Origin: CAIWXH01 sp964555675
GTDB lineage: Bacteria; Chloroflexota; Chloroflexia; Chloroflexales; Chloroflexaceae
Assembly: GCA_964555675.1 (NCBI GenBank)
Contig: CAZKTU010000026.1
Location: forward strand, 1 to 45,511
DNA: 45,511 nucleotides
Reading direction: 5' to 3'
Within the stretch, counting starts at the first letter, position 1; every line of letters begins with the position of its first letter. Both the position numbers and the translations under genes were made by a program. The notes beneath the pieces are model-generated. The model had not been told where the DNA came from. It saw nothing but the letters and a program-made list of their open reading frames with translations, and ran no database searches. Shown here piece after piece: positions 25,020 through 33,900 of the stretch.

Positions 25020-26309
25020 ATGGCACTCACCACCCTTCAGCGTCAACTATCCGCGATCGCCGGCGTCGCCAACGTCAGCGCGGACGCGGCGCCCTACGCC
25101 ATCGGCGGGCGCGCCCCGGCCCTGGTGGTCGCGCCCGGCTCGGTCGAGGAGCTGGCCCAGTCTGTGGCGGCCTGCCACGCCGCGCGGGTGCCCGTGGCGC
25201 CGTGGGGCGGCGGCACGCAGCAGAGCTGGGGGCGACCCCCGGCCGCCGAGCAGTTCGTGGTGGTGCAGACGGGGCGCCTGGACCGGGTGCTCTTCTACGA
25301 GCCCGACGACCTGACGATCTCGGTCGGCGCGGGCATGACCCTGGCCGCCCTCGATGCGACCCTGGCCGCCAACGGCCAGATGCTGCCGCTCGACGCGCCC
25401 CTGCCGGCGCAGGCCACCGTGGGCGGCCTGCTGGCCACAGCGATGGACGGCCCGCGCCGCCTGGCCTACGGCACCGCCCGCGACCTGCTGATCGGCGTCA
25501 GCGTGGTCGAGGCCACCGGCCGGCCCAGCAAGGCCGGCGGCATGGTGGTCAAGAATGTCAGCGGCTTCGACATGATGAAGCTCTACCTGGGCAGCCTGGG
25601 CACCCTGGCGATCATCGTCTCGGCCAACTTCAAGCTGCTGCCCCGCCCACGGGCCACGGGCGCGATCAGCTGCCGCTTCGCCGACCCCGCGGGCGCCTTC
25701 GCCCTGGCCGAGGCCATCGCCTCCAGCCAGCTGACCCCCGCCGCGGTCGAGTACCACGAGGGCTGGGGCGAGGGGCCCGCCGTCTCGCTCGAGGTGCGCG
25801 CCGAGGGGCTGCCCGCCGCCGTCGCGCGCCACTTGCGCGACCTCGAGGCCATGGCCGCCGCGGCCGGCGCGACCTCGGTACACCTGCTGCACGATGGCGA
25901 CCCCGAGGTGCAGCAGCTCTGGGCGAGCTACAACGACCACCCGCAGACCCTCGAGCTGGCCCCCGACGAGCTGGTGACCCGCCTGAGCTGCCTGCCGGGC
26001 GAGCTTGGCGCAGCCCTGGGCGAGGCTCGCGGGCTGGCCGCCCGCCACGGGCTGGCCCTCAAGATCAGCGCCAGGGCCCTGAGCGGGGTGGCCTACCTGC
26101 GCCTGCGCGGCCCCGCCGAGGGCGCGCGGGCCTGGCACGCCGCCCTGCTCGAGGGCCGGCCCTTGCTGGCCGTGCTCGGCGCGCCGCCCGCCCTGGCCGC
26201 CGAGCTGCCGGTCTGGGGGCGCCCCCCGGCCAACCTCGAGCTGATGCGCCGGATCAAGGCCGAGTTCGACCCGGAGAATCAGCTCAACCCGGGGCGTTAT
26301 GTCGTCTAA
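25020..26309 (+). CDS. glcE: Glycolate oxidase subunit GlcE (copy 1)
   Basis: A 429-residue FAD-binding subunit of the three-part glycolate oxidase (GlcDEF). The FAD domain (about 30-210) includes the pyrophosphate loop PVAPWGGGTQ near residue 60, YEPDDLTISVGAGMTL, ATVGGLLATAMDGPRRLAYG and KNVSGFDMMKLYLGSLGTLAII. The C-terminus ends in a conserved NLELMRRIKAEFDPENQLNPGRYVV segment. The gene ends inside the start of the glcD2::glcE2 fusion (11-bp overlap), indicating translational coupling. Only a weak AGCAGG precedes the ATG. Unlike the E half of the fusion, it keeps the glycine-rich FAD loop. Confidence 0.87.
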   Translation: MALTTLQRQLSAIAGVANVSADAAPYAIGGRAPALVVAPGSVEELAQSVAACHAARVPVAPWGGGTQQSWGRPPAAEQFVVVQTGRLDRVLFYEPDDLTISVGAGMTLAALDATLAANGQMLPLDAPLPAQATVGGLLATAMDGPRRLAYGTARDLLIGVSVVEATGRPSKAGGMVVKNVSGFDMMKLYLGSLGTLAIIVSANFKLLPRPRATGAISCRFADPAGAFALAEAIASSQLTPAAVEYHEGWGEGPAVSLEVRAEGLPAAVARHLRDLEAMAAAAGATSVHLLHDGDPEVQQLWASYNDHPQTLELAPDELVTRLSCLPGELGAALGEARGLAARHGLALKISARALSGVAYLRLRGPAEGARAWHAALLEGRPLLAVLGAPPALAAELPVWGRPPANLELMRRIKAEFDPENQLNPGRYVV

Positions 26310-29139
26310 CCCGCTGATCGACGCACTGTCCCAGGCCCTCGGCCCCGGCGCCGTGGTGACGCGGCCCGACGCTCTGGCGACCTACGACTCAGACGCCAGC
26401 TGGATCGTCGCCCGCGCGCCGCAGGTGGTGGCTCTGCCGAGCACCCCCGCCCAGGCCGCCACGGCCGTGGCCCTCGCCGTGGCCGCCGGGCTGCCCGTGG
26501 TCGCCCGCGGCGCCGGCACCGGCATCGCCGGGGGGGCCGTGCCCGTGCGCGGCGGCCTGGTGCTCAGCACGGCCCGCCTCGACCAGATCGAGACGATCGA
26601 GCCCCGCTCGCGCCGGGCCACCGTGCAGGCCGGCGTGGTCAACGGCGAGCTGAACGCGCGTCTCGCCCCCCTCGGGCTGCAGTTCGCGCCCGACCCCTCG
26701 TCGCAGCGGGCCAGCACGATCGGCGGCAACCTGGCCACCAACGCCGGCGGCCCCCACTGCCTCAAGTACGGCGTCACCAGCAACCATGTGCTCGCCGTCG
26801 AGCTGATCCGCCCCGACGGGGCGCTGATCTGGACCGGCGAGGGCCACCTGGAGGGCTCGTGGGCCGGCTACGACCTGACGGGGCTGGTGGTGGGCAGCGA
26901 GGGCACCTTCGGCCCGGTCACCAGGGCGATCGTACGCCTGACCCCCCTGCCCGAGGCGGTGCGGGTGGTGCTGGCGCTCTTCCCCAGCGTCGTCGCCGCC
27001 TCGGCCGCGGTCAGCAAGGTGATCGCGGCGGGCTACCTGCCCACCTCGCTCGAGGTGATGGACCACAACGCGATCAGGGCGGTGAATGGGGCCTATGGCC
27101 TGGGGCTGCCCGAGGCGAGCGGCACGACCCTGCTGATCATCGAGGTCGACGGGGTCGAAGACGGCCTGGATACGACCCTCGAGGAGATCCTGGCCCTCTG
27201 CGCCGAGCAGGGGGCCTTCGAGCTGCGGCCGGCCCGCACCGCCGCCGAGCAGGCCCGGGTCTGGGTCGCGCGCAAGTCGGTGGCCGGCGCGATCGGGCGC
27301 CTGGCCCCGGCCTACCTGCTGGTCGACAGTGTGGTGCCGCGCACGCGCCTGCCCCTGATGATGGAGCACGTCGAGCGCCTGCGCCACGAGCAGCAGATGG
27401 AGGTCTGCAACGTCTTCCACGCCGGCGACGGCAACCTGCACCCGCTGATCCTCTACGACCCCCGCGACCACAGCCAGGTCGAGCGGGCCCACGCGATCGC
27501 CGAGGGCGTGCTCGAGCTGAGCATCGCCCAGGGTGGGGTGGTCAGTGGCGAGCATGGCATCGGGGTCGAGAAGCAGGCCTACCTGCCCCTGCTCTTCACC
27601 CCCGCAGAGCTGCAGCTCCAGGCCACGGTGGCCTGCGTCTTCAACCCGGGCGAGCAGTTCAACCCCGGCAAGATCTTCCCCGTCGACCGCCCGCCGGCCC
27701 AACTGGCGGCCCAGCGGCGCGAGCGGCTGAGGGGAGCGACGACGGAAGACCAGGGGCTCAGGATCAAGGACCAAGGACCAAGGACCAAGGACCAGGGCCA
27801 GGGCCAGGGCTGGCCGGGTGTTGATGCAAGTGAGCGAGAGACCTACGCACCTGTTTCGGCTGGTGCATTGGCGCTGACACCTGATCTGCAAACGATCGTG
27901 GGCGCCGATTATGTCGCTCAGGGCACCGCGGGGCCGCTGGTCTGGCCCGCCACGCTCGACGAGCTGTCGCGGGTCATGGCGCACTGCCATAGCGCGGGCG
28001 TCGCCGTCGTGCCCTGTGGCGATCAGCACCCCGCCCCCGGGCACGCCAGCGCCGCGCCGCCGCGCGAAGCCTCCGCCGTGCCGACGGTGCGCATCTCGGT
28101 GCGGCGTCTGAAGCAAGTGCTGAGCTACGAGCCGGACGATCTGACGATCGGGGTCGAGGCGGGCATGAGCCTGGCCGAGCTGCAGGCCCTTGTGGCGGCG
28201 AATGGCCAGCAGGTACCGCTCGAAGTCGCGGACGCGACCGTCACCCTCGGCAGCCTGGTGGCGACGGCGGCCGATGGGCCGCGGCGGCTGGGGTATGGCA
28301 CCATACGCGACTGGGCCCTGGCCCTGACCGTGGTCGAGCCCGACGGCACGATCGTGCGCCTGGGCGCCCAGGTGGTCAAAAATGTCACCGGCTACGACCT
28401 GGTCAAGCTCTATGTGGGCAGCCGCGGCACCCTGGGCATCATCGCGGCGGTGAGCCTCAAGCTCTTTCCGGCCGCGCGGGCCTCGGGCTGCCTGGCGGTC
28501 GCCTTTGCCGAGCGGGCTGGTGCCATGGCCATGCTCGACGAGCTGGCGGCCAGTCGTCTGCAACCCAGCGCGGCCGAGTATGTCGAAGGTGTCATCCTGG
28601 AGGGCTTCACCCCACAGCGGGCATGCCTTATCCTGTTAGCCGAGGGACACCCGCAGGCGGTCAAGCGCCAGATCAACGACCTGAAGGCCATGGCCACGCG
28701 CCACGGAGCGGCCTCCACCGAACTGGTGGGCGACGCGACCTGGGCGCCGCTCTGGCGGAGCCTGGCGAGCGCCAGCGCGCCAACCGCCCCCGCGGGGGCC
28801 GCGCGGATCAGGATGTGTGTGGCGCCGGCCGAGCTCGGCGCAGCCCTGGAGCATATCGCCGCCCTCGGCGCGGCCCGGGGTGTGCAGGTCGCGATCAACG
28901 CCCGCGCCCTGAGCGGGGTGATCTCCCTGCTGGCGGAGGGCCCGGCCGCCGGCCTGCGCGAGCTCTTCAGCGCGCTGGTGGAGCGCTGGGGTCGCGCCCA
29001 ACTGCTCGCCGCCGACCCCGAGGTGCGGGCGGGGCTGCCGATCTGGGGCGCCGCGCCCCCTGGCCTCGAACTCATGCGAACGCTGAAGGCCGCCATCGAC
29101 CCGGACAACCGCCTAAGCCCCGGCAGCTTTATCGTCTAG
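26299..29139 (+). CDS. GlcD-GlcE fusion (glycolate oxidase, copy 2 of both subunits)
   Basis: One uninterrupted 946-residue frame. Residues 1 to about 480 are a complete GlcD: ARGAGTGIAGGAVP, FAPDPSSQRASTIGGNLATNAGG, metal-ligand motifs NVFHAGDGNLHP and SGEHGIGVEK, and an FNPGKIFP end. Residues about 484-506 are a hydrophilic linker (EDQGLRIKDQGPRTKDQGQG) encoded by 7-bp repeats. Residues about 520-946 are a GlcE (YEPDDLTIGVEAGMSL; KNVTGYDLVKLYVGSRGTLGII; ending LELMRTLKAAIDPDNRLSPGSFIV). The E half has VVPCGDQHP where GlcE1 has the glycine-rich VAPWGGGTQ loop, so FAD binding there may be weak or lost. No separate ATG or GTG start with a Shine-Dalgarno is evident for the E half. It is 12 bp upstream of glcF. 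I know of no established GlcD-GlcE fusion of this kind; a sequencing error joining two frames cannot be excluded. Confidence 0.85.
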   Translation: MSSNPLIDALSQALGPGAVVTRPDALATYDSDASWIVARAPQVVALPSTPAQAATAVALAVAAGLPVVARGAGTGIAGGAVPVRGGLVLSTARLDQIETIEPRSRRATVQAGVVNGELNARLAPLGLQFAPDPSSQRASTIGGNLATNAGGPHCLKYGVTSNHVLAVELIRPDGALIWTGEGHLEGSWAGYDLTGLVVGSEGTFGPVTRAIVRLTPLPEAVRVVLALFPSVVAASAAVSKVIAAGYLPTSLEVMDHNAIRAVNGAYGLGLPEASGTTLLIIEVDGVEDGLDTTLEEILALCAEQGAFELRPARTAAEQARVWVARKSVAGAIGRLAPAYLLVDSVVPRTRLPLMMEHVERLRHEQQMEVCNVFHAGDGNLHPLILYDPRDHSQVERAHAIAEGVLELSIAQGGVVSGEHGIGVEKQAYLPLLFTPAELQLQATVACVFNPGEQFNPGKIFPVDRPPAQLAAQRRERLRGATTEDQGLRIKDQGPRTKDQGQGQGWPGVDASERETYAPVSAGALALTPDLQTIVGADYVAQGTAGPLVWPATLDELSRVMAHCHSAGVAVVPCGDQHPAPGHASAAPPREASAVPTVRISVRRLKQVLSYEPDDLTIGVEAGMSLAELQALVAANGQQVPLEVADATVTLGSLVATAADGPRRLGYGTIRDWALALTVVEPDGTIVRLGAQVVKNVTGYDLVKLYVGSRGTLGIIAAVSLKLFPAARASGCLAVAFAERAGAMAMLDELAASRLQPSAAEYVEGVILEGFTPQRACLILLAEGHPQAVKRQINDLKAMATRHGAASTELVGDATWAPLWRSLASASAPTAPAGAARIRMCVAPAELGAALEHIAALGAARGVQVAINARALSGVISLLAEGPAAGLRELFSALVERWGRAQLLAADPEVRAGLPIWGAAPPGLELMRTLKAAIDPDNRLSPGSFIV
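27761..27795 (+). repeat. 7-bp repeat tract translated as the GlcD-GlcE linker
   Basis: Five heptads: GGATCAA, three copies of GGACCAA, then GGACCAG, passing into GGCCAG hexamers. The frame reads KDQGPRT repeats. It has the same motif and orientation as the tract after glcD1. Confidence 0.9.
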
Positions 29140-29151
29140 AGGAGCCAAGCT

Positions 29152-30564
29152 GTGACCACTGAGACCACGCCCGCGACAACCAGGGTCAGCATCCCCCTGG
29201 TGAGCTTCAGCGCGAAGGATAAGCCTAGCTCGGACATCATCAACACCTGTGTCCACTGCGGGCTCTGCCTCTCGTCGTGTCCGACCTACCGCGAGACCGG
29301 GCTCGAGATGTCGTCGCCGCGCGGGCGCATCTATCTGATGAAGGCGGTCGACGAGGGCCGGATCGGGCTCGAGAGCGACGTCTTCCAGGAGCAGATGAGC
29401 CAGTGCCTGAACTGCCGGGCCTGCGAGGCGGTCTGCCCCTCGGGTGTGCAGTACGGGGCCATTCTCGAGGCCAGCCGGGCCCAGATCGAGCAGGCCAAAG
29501 AGAGCGGCGCGATCGCGACGCCGCCGGCCCTCGAAGGGGCGAGCCAGGGGCAGAGTCAGGGGCTGCCGCCGCGGCCGGTGTGGCAGACGGCCCTGCGCGG
29601 GGCGGTCTTCGGGGCCCTCTTCAAAGACATGAACCTCTTCCGGGCCTTCTCGGGCTCGATGCAGCTCTATCAGAAGAGCGGGGCCCAGTGGGTCGCGCGC
29701 AAGAGCGGGGTGCTCAAGCTGCTGGGGCTGGCCGACACCGAGACCATGCTGCCGCCGATCAGCGGGCGCTTCGTCGTGCCGCAGGGGCAGATCTACCCGG
29801 CCGAGGGGACGCGCCGCCACAGTGTGGCCGTGATCACCGGCTGCATCATGGGCACCGCTTTTGCGAATGTGCACGAGGCCACCATCAGGGTACTGCAGAA
29901 GAACGGCTGCGAAGTCATCCTGCCGCCCGGGCAGGGCTGCTGCGGCGCGTTGCACACCCATGGCGGCGACCTCGACGGCGGGCGCGAGCTGGCGCGGCGC
30001 AATATTGTCGCCTTCGAGGGGCTAGGGGTTGACGCGATCATCGTCAACGCCGCGGGCTGCGGCAGCACCCTCAAGGAGTACGGGCACCTGCTGCACGACG
30101 ACCCCGAGTGGCACGCGCGGGGCGAAGCCTTCAGCAAGAAGGTCAAAGATGTGCACGAATTCCTGGCCGGGCTCGAGCTGAACAAGGCCGGGCTAGGCCG
30201 CCTCGACGTGAGCGTGACCTACCAGGAGCCCTGCCACCTGGCCCACGCGCAGCGCATCACCGTGCAGCCGCGCACCCTGCTGAAGGCCATCCCCGGGCTC
30301 GAGCTGCGCGAGATGAACGAGAGCTCGCTGTGCTGCGGCAGCGCCGGGATTTACAACGTCACGCAGCCGGCCATGGCCGCCCAACTGGGGGCGCGCAAGG
30401 TGAATAACGCCCTGGCGACGGGGGCCCAGGTGATCGCCACGGGCAACCCGGGGTGTGCACTGCAGCTGGCCGGCGAGCTGCGCAAGCGCGGCGAAGACGT
30501 GCAGGTACGCTACGTCGTCGAGCTGCTCGACGAGAGCTACAAGCGTGGCGCCTCGGCCACTTAA
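29152..30564 (+). CDS. glcF: Glycolate oxidase iron-sulfur subunit GlcF
   Basis: A 470-residue Fe-S electron-transfer subunit that would take electrons from the GlcD/GlcE flavins to the quinone pool. Two 4Fe-4S motifs are CVHCGLCLSSCPTYRETG (from residue 33) and CLNCRACEAVCPSGVQYG (from residue 85). Two CCG domains follow, with GCCGALHTHGG near 263 and LCCGSAGIYN near 394, the usual GlcF/HdrD arrangement. The GTG start at 29152 is preceded by AGAGGAG with 7-nt spacing. It is the last gene of the glc operon, followed by an intrinsic terminator. Length and motifs are normal. Confidence 0.9.
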   Translation: MTTETTPATTRVSIPLVSFSAKDKPSSDIINTCVHCGLCLSSCPTYRETGLEMSSPRGRIYLMKAVDEGRIGLESDVFQEQMSQCLNCRACEAVCPSGVQYGAILEASRAQIEQAKESGAIATPPALEGASQGQSQGLPPRPVWQTALRGAVFGALFKDMNLFRAFSGSMQLYQKSGAQWVARKSGVLKLLGLADTETMLPPISGRFVVPQGQIYPAEGTRRHSVAVITGCIMGTAFANVHEATIRVLQKNGCEVILPPGQGCCGALHTHGGDLDGGRELARRNIVAFEGLGVDAIIVNAAGCGSTLKEYGHLLHDDPEWHARGEAFSKKVKDVHEFLAGLELNKAGLGRLDVSVTYQEPCHLAHAQRITVQPRTLLKAIPGLELREMNESSLCCGSAGIYNVTQPAMAAQLGARKVNNALATGAQVIATGNPGCALQLAGELRKRGEDVQVRYVVELLDESYKRGASAT

Positions 30565-30593
30565 GGGCATTCTGAAGCCTCAAATCATCATTC

Positions 30594-30630
30594 CCGCCTG
30601 CTGTCGTGGACAGCAGGCGGTTTATTTATA
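30594..30630 (+). terminator. Intrinsic terminator of the glc operon
   Basis: CCGCCTGCTGTC (30594-30605) pairs perfectly with GACAGCAGGCGG (30609-30620) around a 3-nt loop, followed by TTTATTTATA. It lies 29 bp after the glcF stop. Confidence 0.85.
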
Positions 30631-30929
30631 CTGCACAGCAGTTGTCAACTTGCGAAAAATTACGCATATATGCTACTATAGCCCTGCTGCGGGGAAGGTT
30701 CCCTTGGGAGGATGGAACGTATTCCCCCCGCCTGAGTTCCCACAGATTCCCACCACCATTTCCCGGCTTTCCTATTCCTCCCGCATAGGTCTTCTAGGCC
30801 CAACAGGTATATGTCCCTACGCCTGTAGCCGCTGACCTTCTGTTATAATGGGCCTCGCAACCTAGTGCCGGCTTTCACAAAGTACGCGCCGGGGGTCCTC
30901 CGCCTGCCTGCCTAGTCTGGCTGCTGCCG
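30631..30929 (+). promoter_or_regulatory. Regulatory region upstream of the act-cox operon with two candidate promoters
   Basis: The 365-bp space between glcF and actB holds, after the terminator, two extended -10 elements. P1 is TGCTACTAT (30671-30679) with a TTGCGA -35-like element at 30650-30655 and an 18-bp spacer. P2 is TGTTATAAT (30841-30849), a perfect TATAAT with extended TG and no clear -35, which would start near 30856 and leave a leader of about 75 nt. No gene or riboswitch is recognised in between. Promoter calls are by eye. Confidence 0.55.
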
Positions 30930-33900
30930 ATGAGTGACATCACCCTCCACTCGACCGAGCGCGAGCTCGATGCCGTCCGCACCCGCTTGCAGTCCGTCCG
31001 AGGGAAGCAGTTCTGGCGATCGCTCGACGAACTAGCGGACACGCCCGCCTTCCACGAACTGCTGAGCCGCGAGTTTCCCGCCGGCGCCGCCGAGATGACC
31101 GATCCGGTCACCCGGCGCACCTTTCTGAAGCTGATGGGCGCCTCGCTGGCACTCGCCGGCCTCTCAGGGTGCACCTTCGCGATCAAATCCCCCCAGGAGA
31201 AGGTCGCCCCCTTCGCCCGCGCCCCCTACGACCAGCAACCGGGCATCCCGCGCTACTTCGCGACGGCCCTCAGCCTCGACGGCTTCGCCATGGGCGTTGC
31301 GGTCAAGAGCTATGATGGTCGGCCGGTGAAGGTCGAGGGCAACCCCAACCATCCTGCGAGCCTGGGCGCGACCGATATCTTCGCCCAGGCCGAGATCCTC
31401 TCGCTCTACGACCCCGACCGCCCGGAGTCGGTGCTGAACCGGGGCGGGATCAACACCTGGGAGCAGTTTCTGGTCGACTTCGGCCAGGTGATGCAGCTGC
31501 AGCGGGCCTTGCAAGGCCAGGGCCTGCGCATCCTGACCCCGACGGTCACCTCGCCCACCCTGGCCGCCCAGCTGGCCGAGCTGCAGACCAACCTGCCGAA
31601 TGCGCGCTGGGTGCAGTACGACCCGGTGGGCCGCTCGAACACCTACGAGGGCGCGCGGCTGGCCTTCGGCGAAGTGGTCGAGACGCGCTACCGCTTCGAC
31701 CAAGCCCGCGTGATTGTCTCGCTCGACGGCGACTTCCTCAGCGAAGGCCCGGGGCGGGTGCGCTACGCCCGCGACTGGAGCGCCGGGCGCCGCGTCCTGC
31801 AGAGCACCGAGGAGATCAGCCGGCTCTACATCGCCGAGCCGGTGCTCTCGAACACGGGCATCGTGGCCGACCACCGCCTGCCGATCAAGGCGGGCGCCGT
31901 GGGCGCCGTGGGCTTCGCCCTGGCGGCGGCCCTGGGCGTACCCGGGGTCAGCGGCGGCGAGGGCGGGCTGCCCGAGAGCGCGGCCGCCTTCATCGAGGCC
32001 GCCGCGGAAGATCTGCGCGCGGCGGGCGCGGCCGGCGTGGTGGTGGCGGGCGAGGCCCAGCCGCCCCAGGTCCACGCCCTGGCCCACGCGATCAACGCGG
32101 CCCTGGGCGCGGTCGGCACCACGGTCGAGTACAGCGACCCGGTGGCCGTCAGCCCCAGCGACCAGACGGCGGCCCTGCGCGAGCTCGTCGCCGACCTGAA
32201 CGGCAACGCCGTCGAGGTGCTGGTGGTGATCGACAGCAACCCGGTCTTCACCGCCCCCGCCGACCTGGCCTTCGGCGAAGCGATGGCCAAAGCCCGCTTC
32301 AAGGCCGTGCTCGGCTACTACCGGGACGAGACGGCCGCCCTGGCCGACTGGTACATCCCGGCCAGCCACAGCCTGGAGAGCTGGGGGGACGCGCGGGCCT
32401 ACGACGGCAGCGCGACGATCGTGCAACCGCTGATCGAGCCGCTCTACGGCGGTCACAGCGCCTACGACCTGCTGGCCGCGATGAACGGCCAGAGCGGGCA
32501 GAGCGACTACGACCTGGTGAGCGCTTACTGGGCCGGGGCGAGCGGCCTGGCCGACGCCGAGCTCGAAGACTTCTTCAAGGGCAGCCTGAACAACGGCGTA
32601 GTGCCCGGCACGGCTCTCGAGCCGCGGGCGGTGAGCCTGAGCGGCGGCCTGAGCCTGACGGCGCCCGCCGTCCCCGGCGAGGGGCTCGAGCTGAACTTCC
32701 GGGCCGACCCCGCGATCTACGATGGGCGCTACGCCAACAACGGCTGGCTGCAAGAGCTGCCCCGCCCGACCACCAAGCTGACCTGGGACAACGCGGCCCT
32801 GATGAGCCCCGTGACCGCGATCAGGGTGCTCGGCCTGGGGATCAGCCCGAACGAGCTGGCCACAGAGGACAACCGGCTGGCCCAGGCCAACCTCGAGCGA
32901 CTGGGCCGGGCCAACGGCACGCTGATCGAGCTGCGCTACCAGGGCCGCACCCTGACCATGCCGGTCTGGATCGTGCCGGGGCACGCCGAGAACACCATCA
33001 CCGTGAACCTGGGCTACGGCCGCGGCGAGGAGGCCGGGCGCGTGGCCGCCGGCACCGGCTTCAACACCTACAGCCTGCGCACCAGCGACGCGCTCTGGTT
33101 CGGCCAGGGCCTCGAGGTGCGGGTGCCCGGTGGGAGCTACGTGCTGGCGAGCACCCAGGACCACTGGACGATGGAGGGCCGCGACATCATCAGGGTCGGC
33201 AACTTCGAGGAGTTCAAGGCCGATCCCAAGTCGATCTCGAAGGAAGTCTACCTCGAGGAGTACGGCAAAGAGACGCCCGGCCCCGGCACCGACGGCTACG
33301 AGAGCATCCTGCCGGCGGGGCGCGGCCAGGTGCTGCCCGGCTTCGACTACAGCGTGGGCAACCAGTGGGGCATGAGCATCGACCTGACGGCGTGCATCGG
33401 CTGCAACGCCTGCGTGGTGGCCTGCCAGGCCGAGAACAACATCCCCATCGTCGGCAAGGACGAAGTCGCCAAGGGCCGCGAGATGCACTGGATCCGCATC
33501 GACCGCTACTTCGCCGGCGACAACTTCGACAACCCCGAGACCTACCTGATGCCCATGCTCTGCCAGCACTGCGAGCAGGCCCCGTGCGAGCTGGTCTGCC
33601 CCGTGGCGGCCACGGTCCACGACGCCGAGGGCCTCAACAACATGATCTACAACCGCTGCGTGGGCACCAAATACTGCTCGAACAACTGCCCCTACAAGGT
33701 GCGCCGCTTCAACTTCTTCCAGTACAACGACCTGAATGAGCCGAGCCTGAAGCTGGGCCGCAACCCCGACGTGACAGTGCGCAACCGCGGCGTGATGGAG
33801 AAGTGCACCTTCTGCGTGCAGCGCATCTCGAGCACGCGCATCCGCGCCAAAGTCGAGGGCAACAGGCCGATCGAGGACGGCGAGGTCATCTCGGCCTGCG

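Noticed and set aside
30631..30840. Short open frames in the act leader
   Set aside because: No start with a ribosome-binding site, no homology and atypical composition; treated as untranslated leader or promoter DNA.
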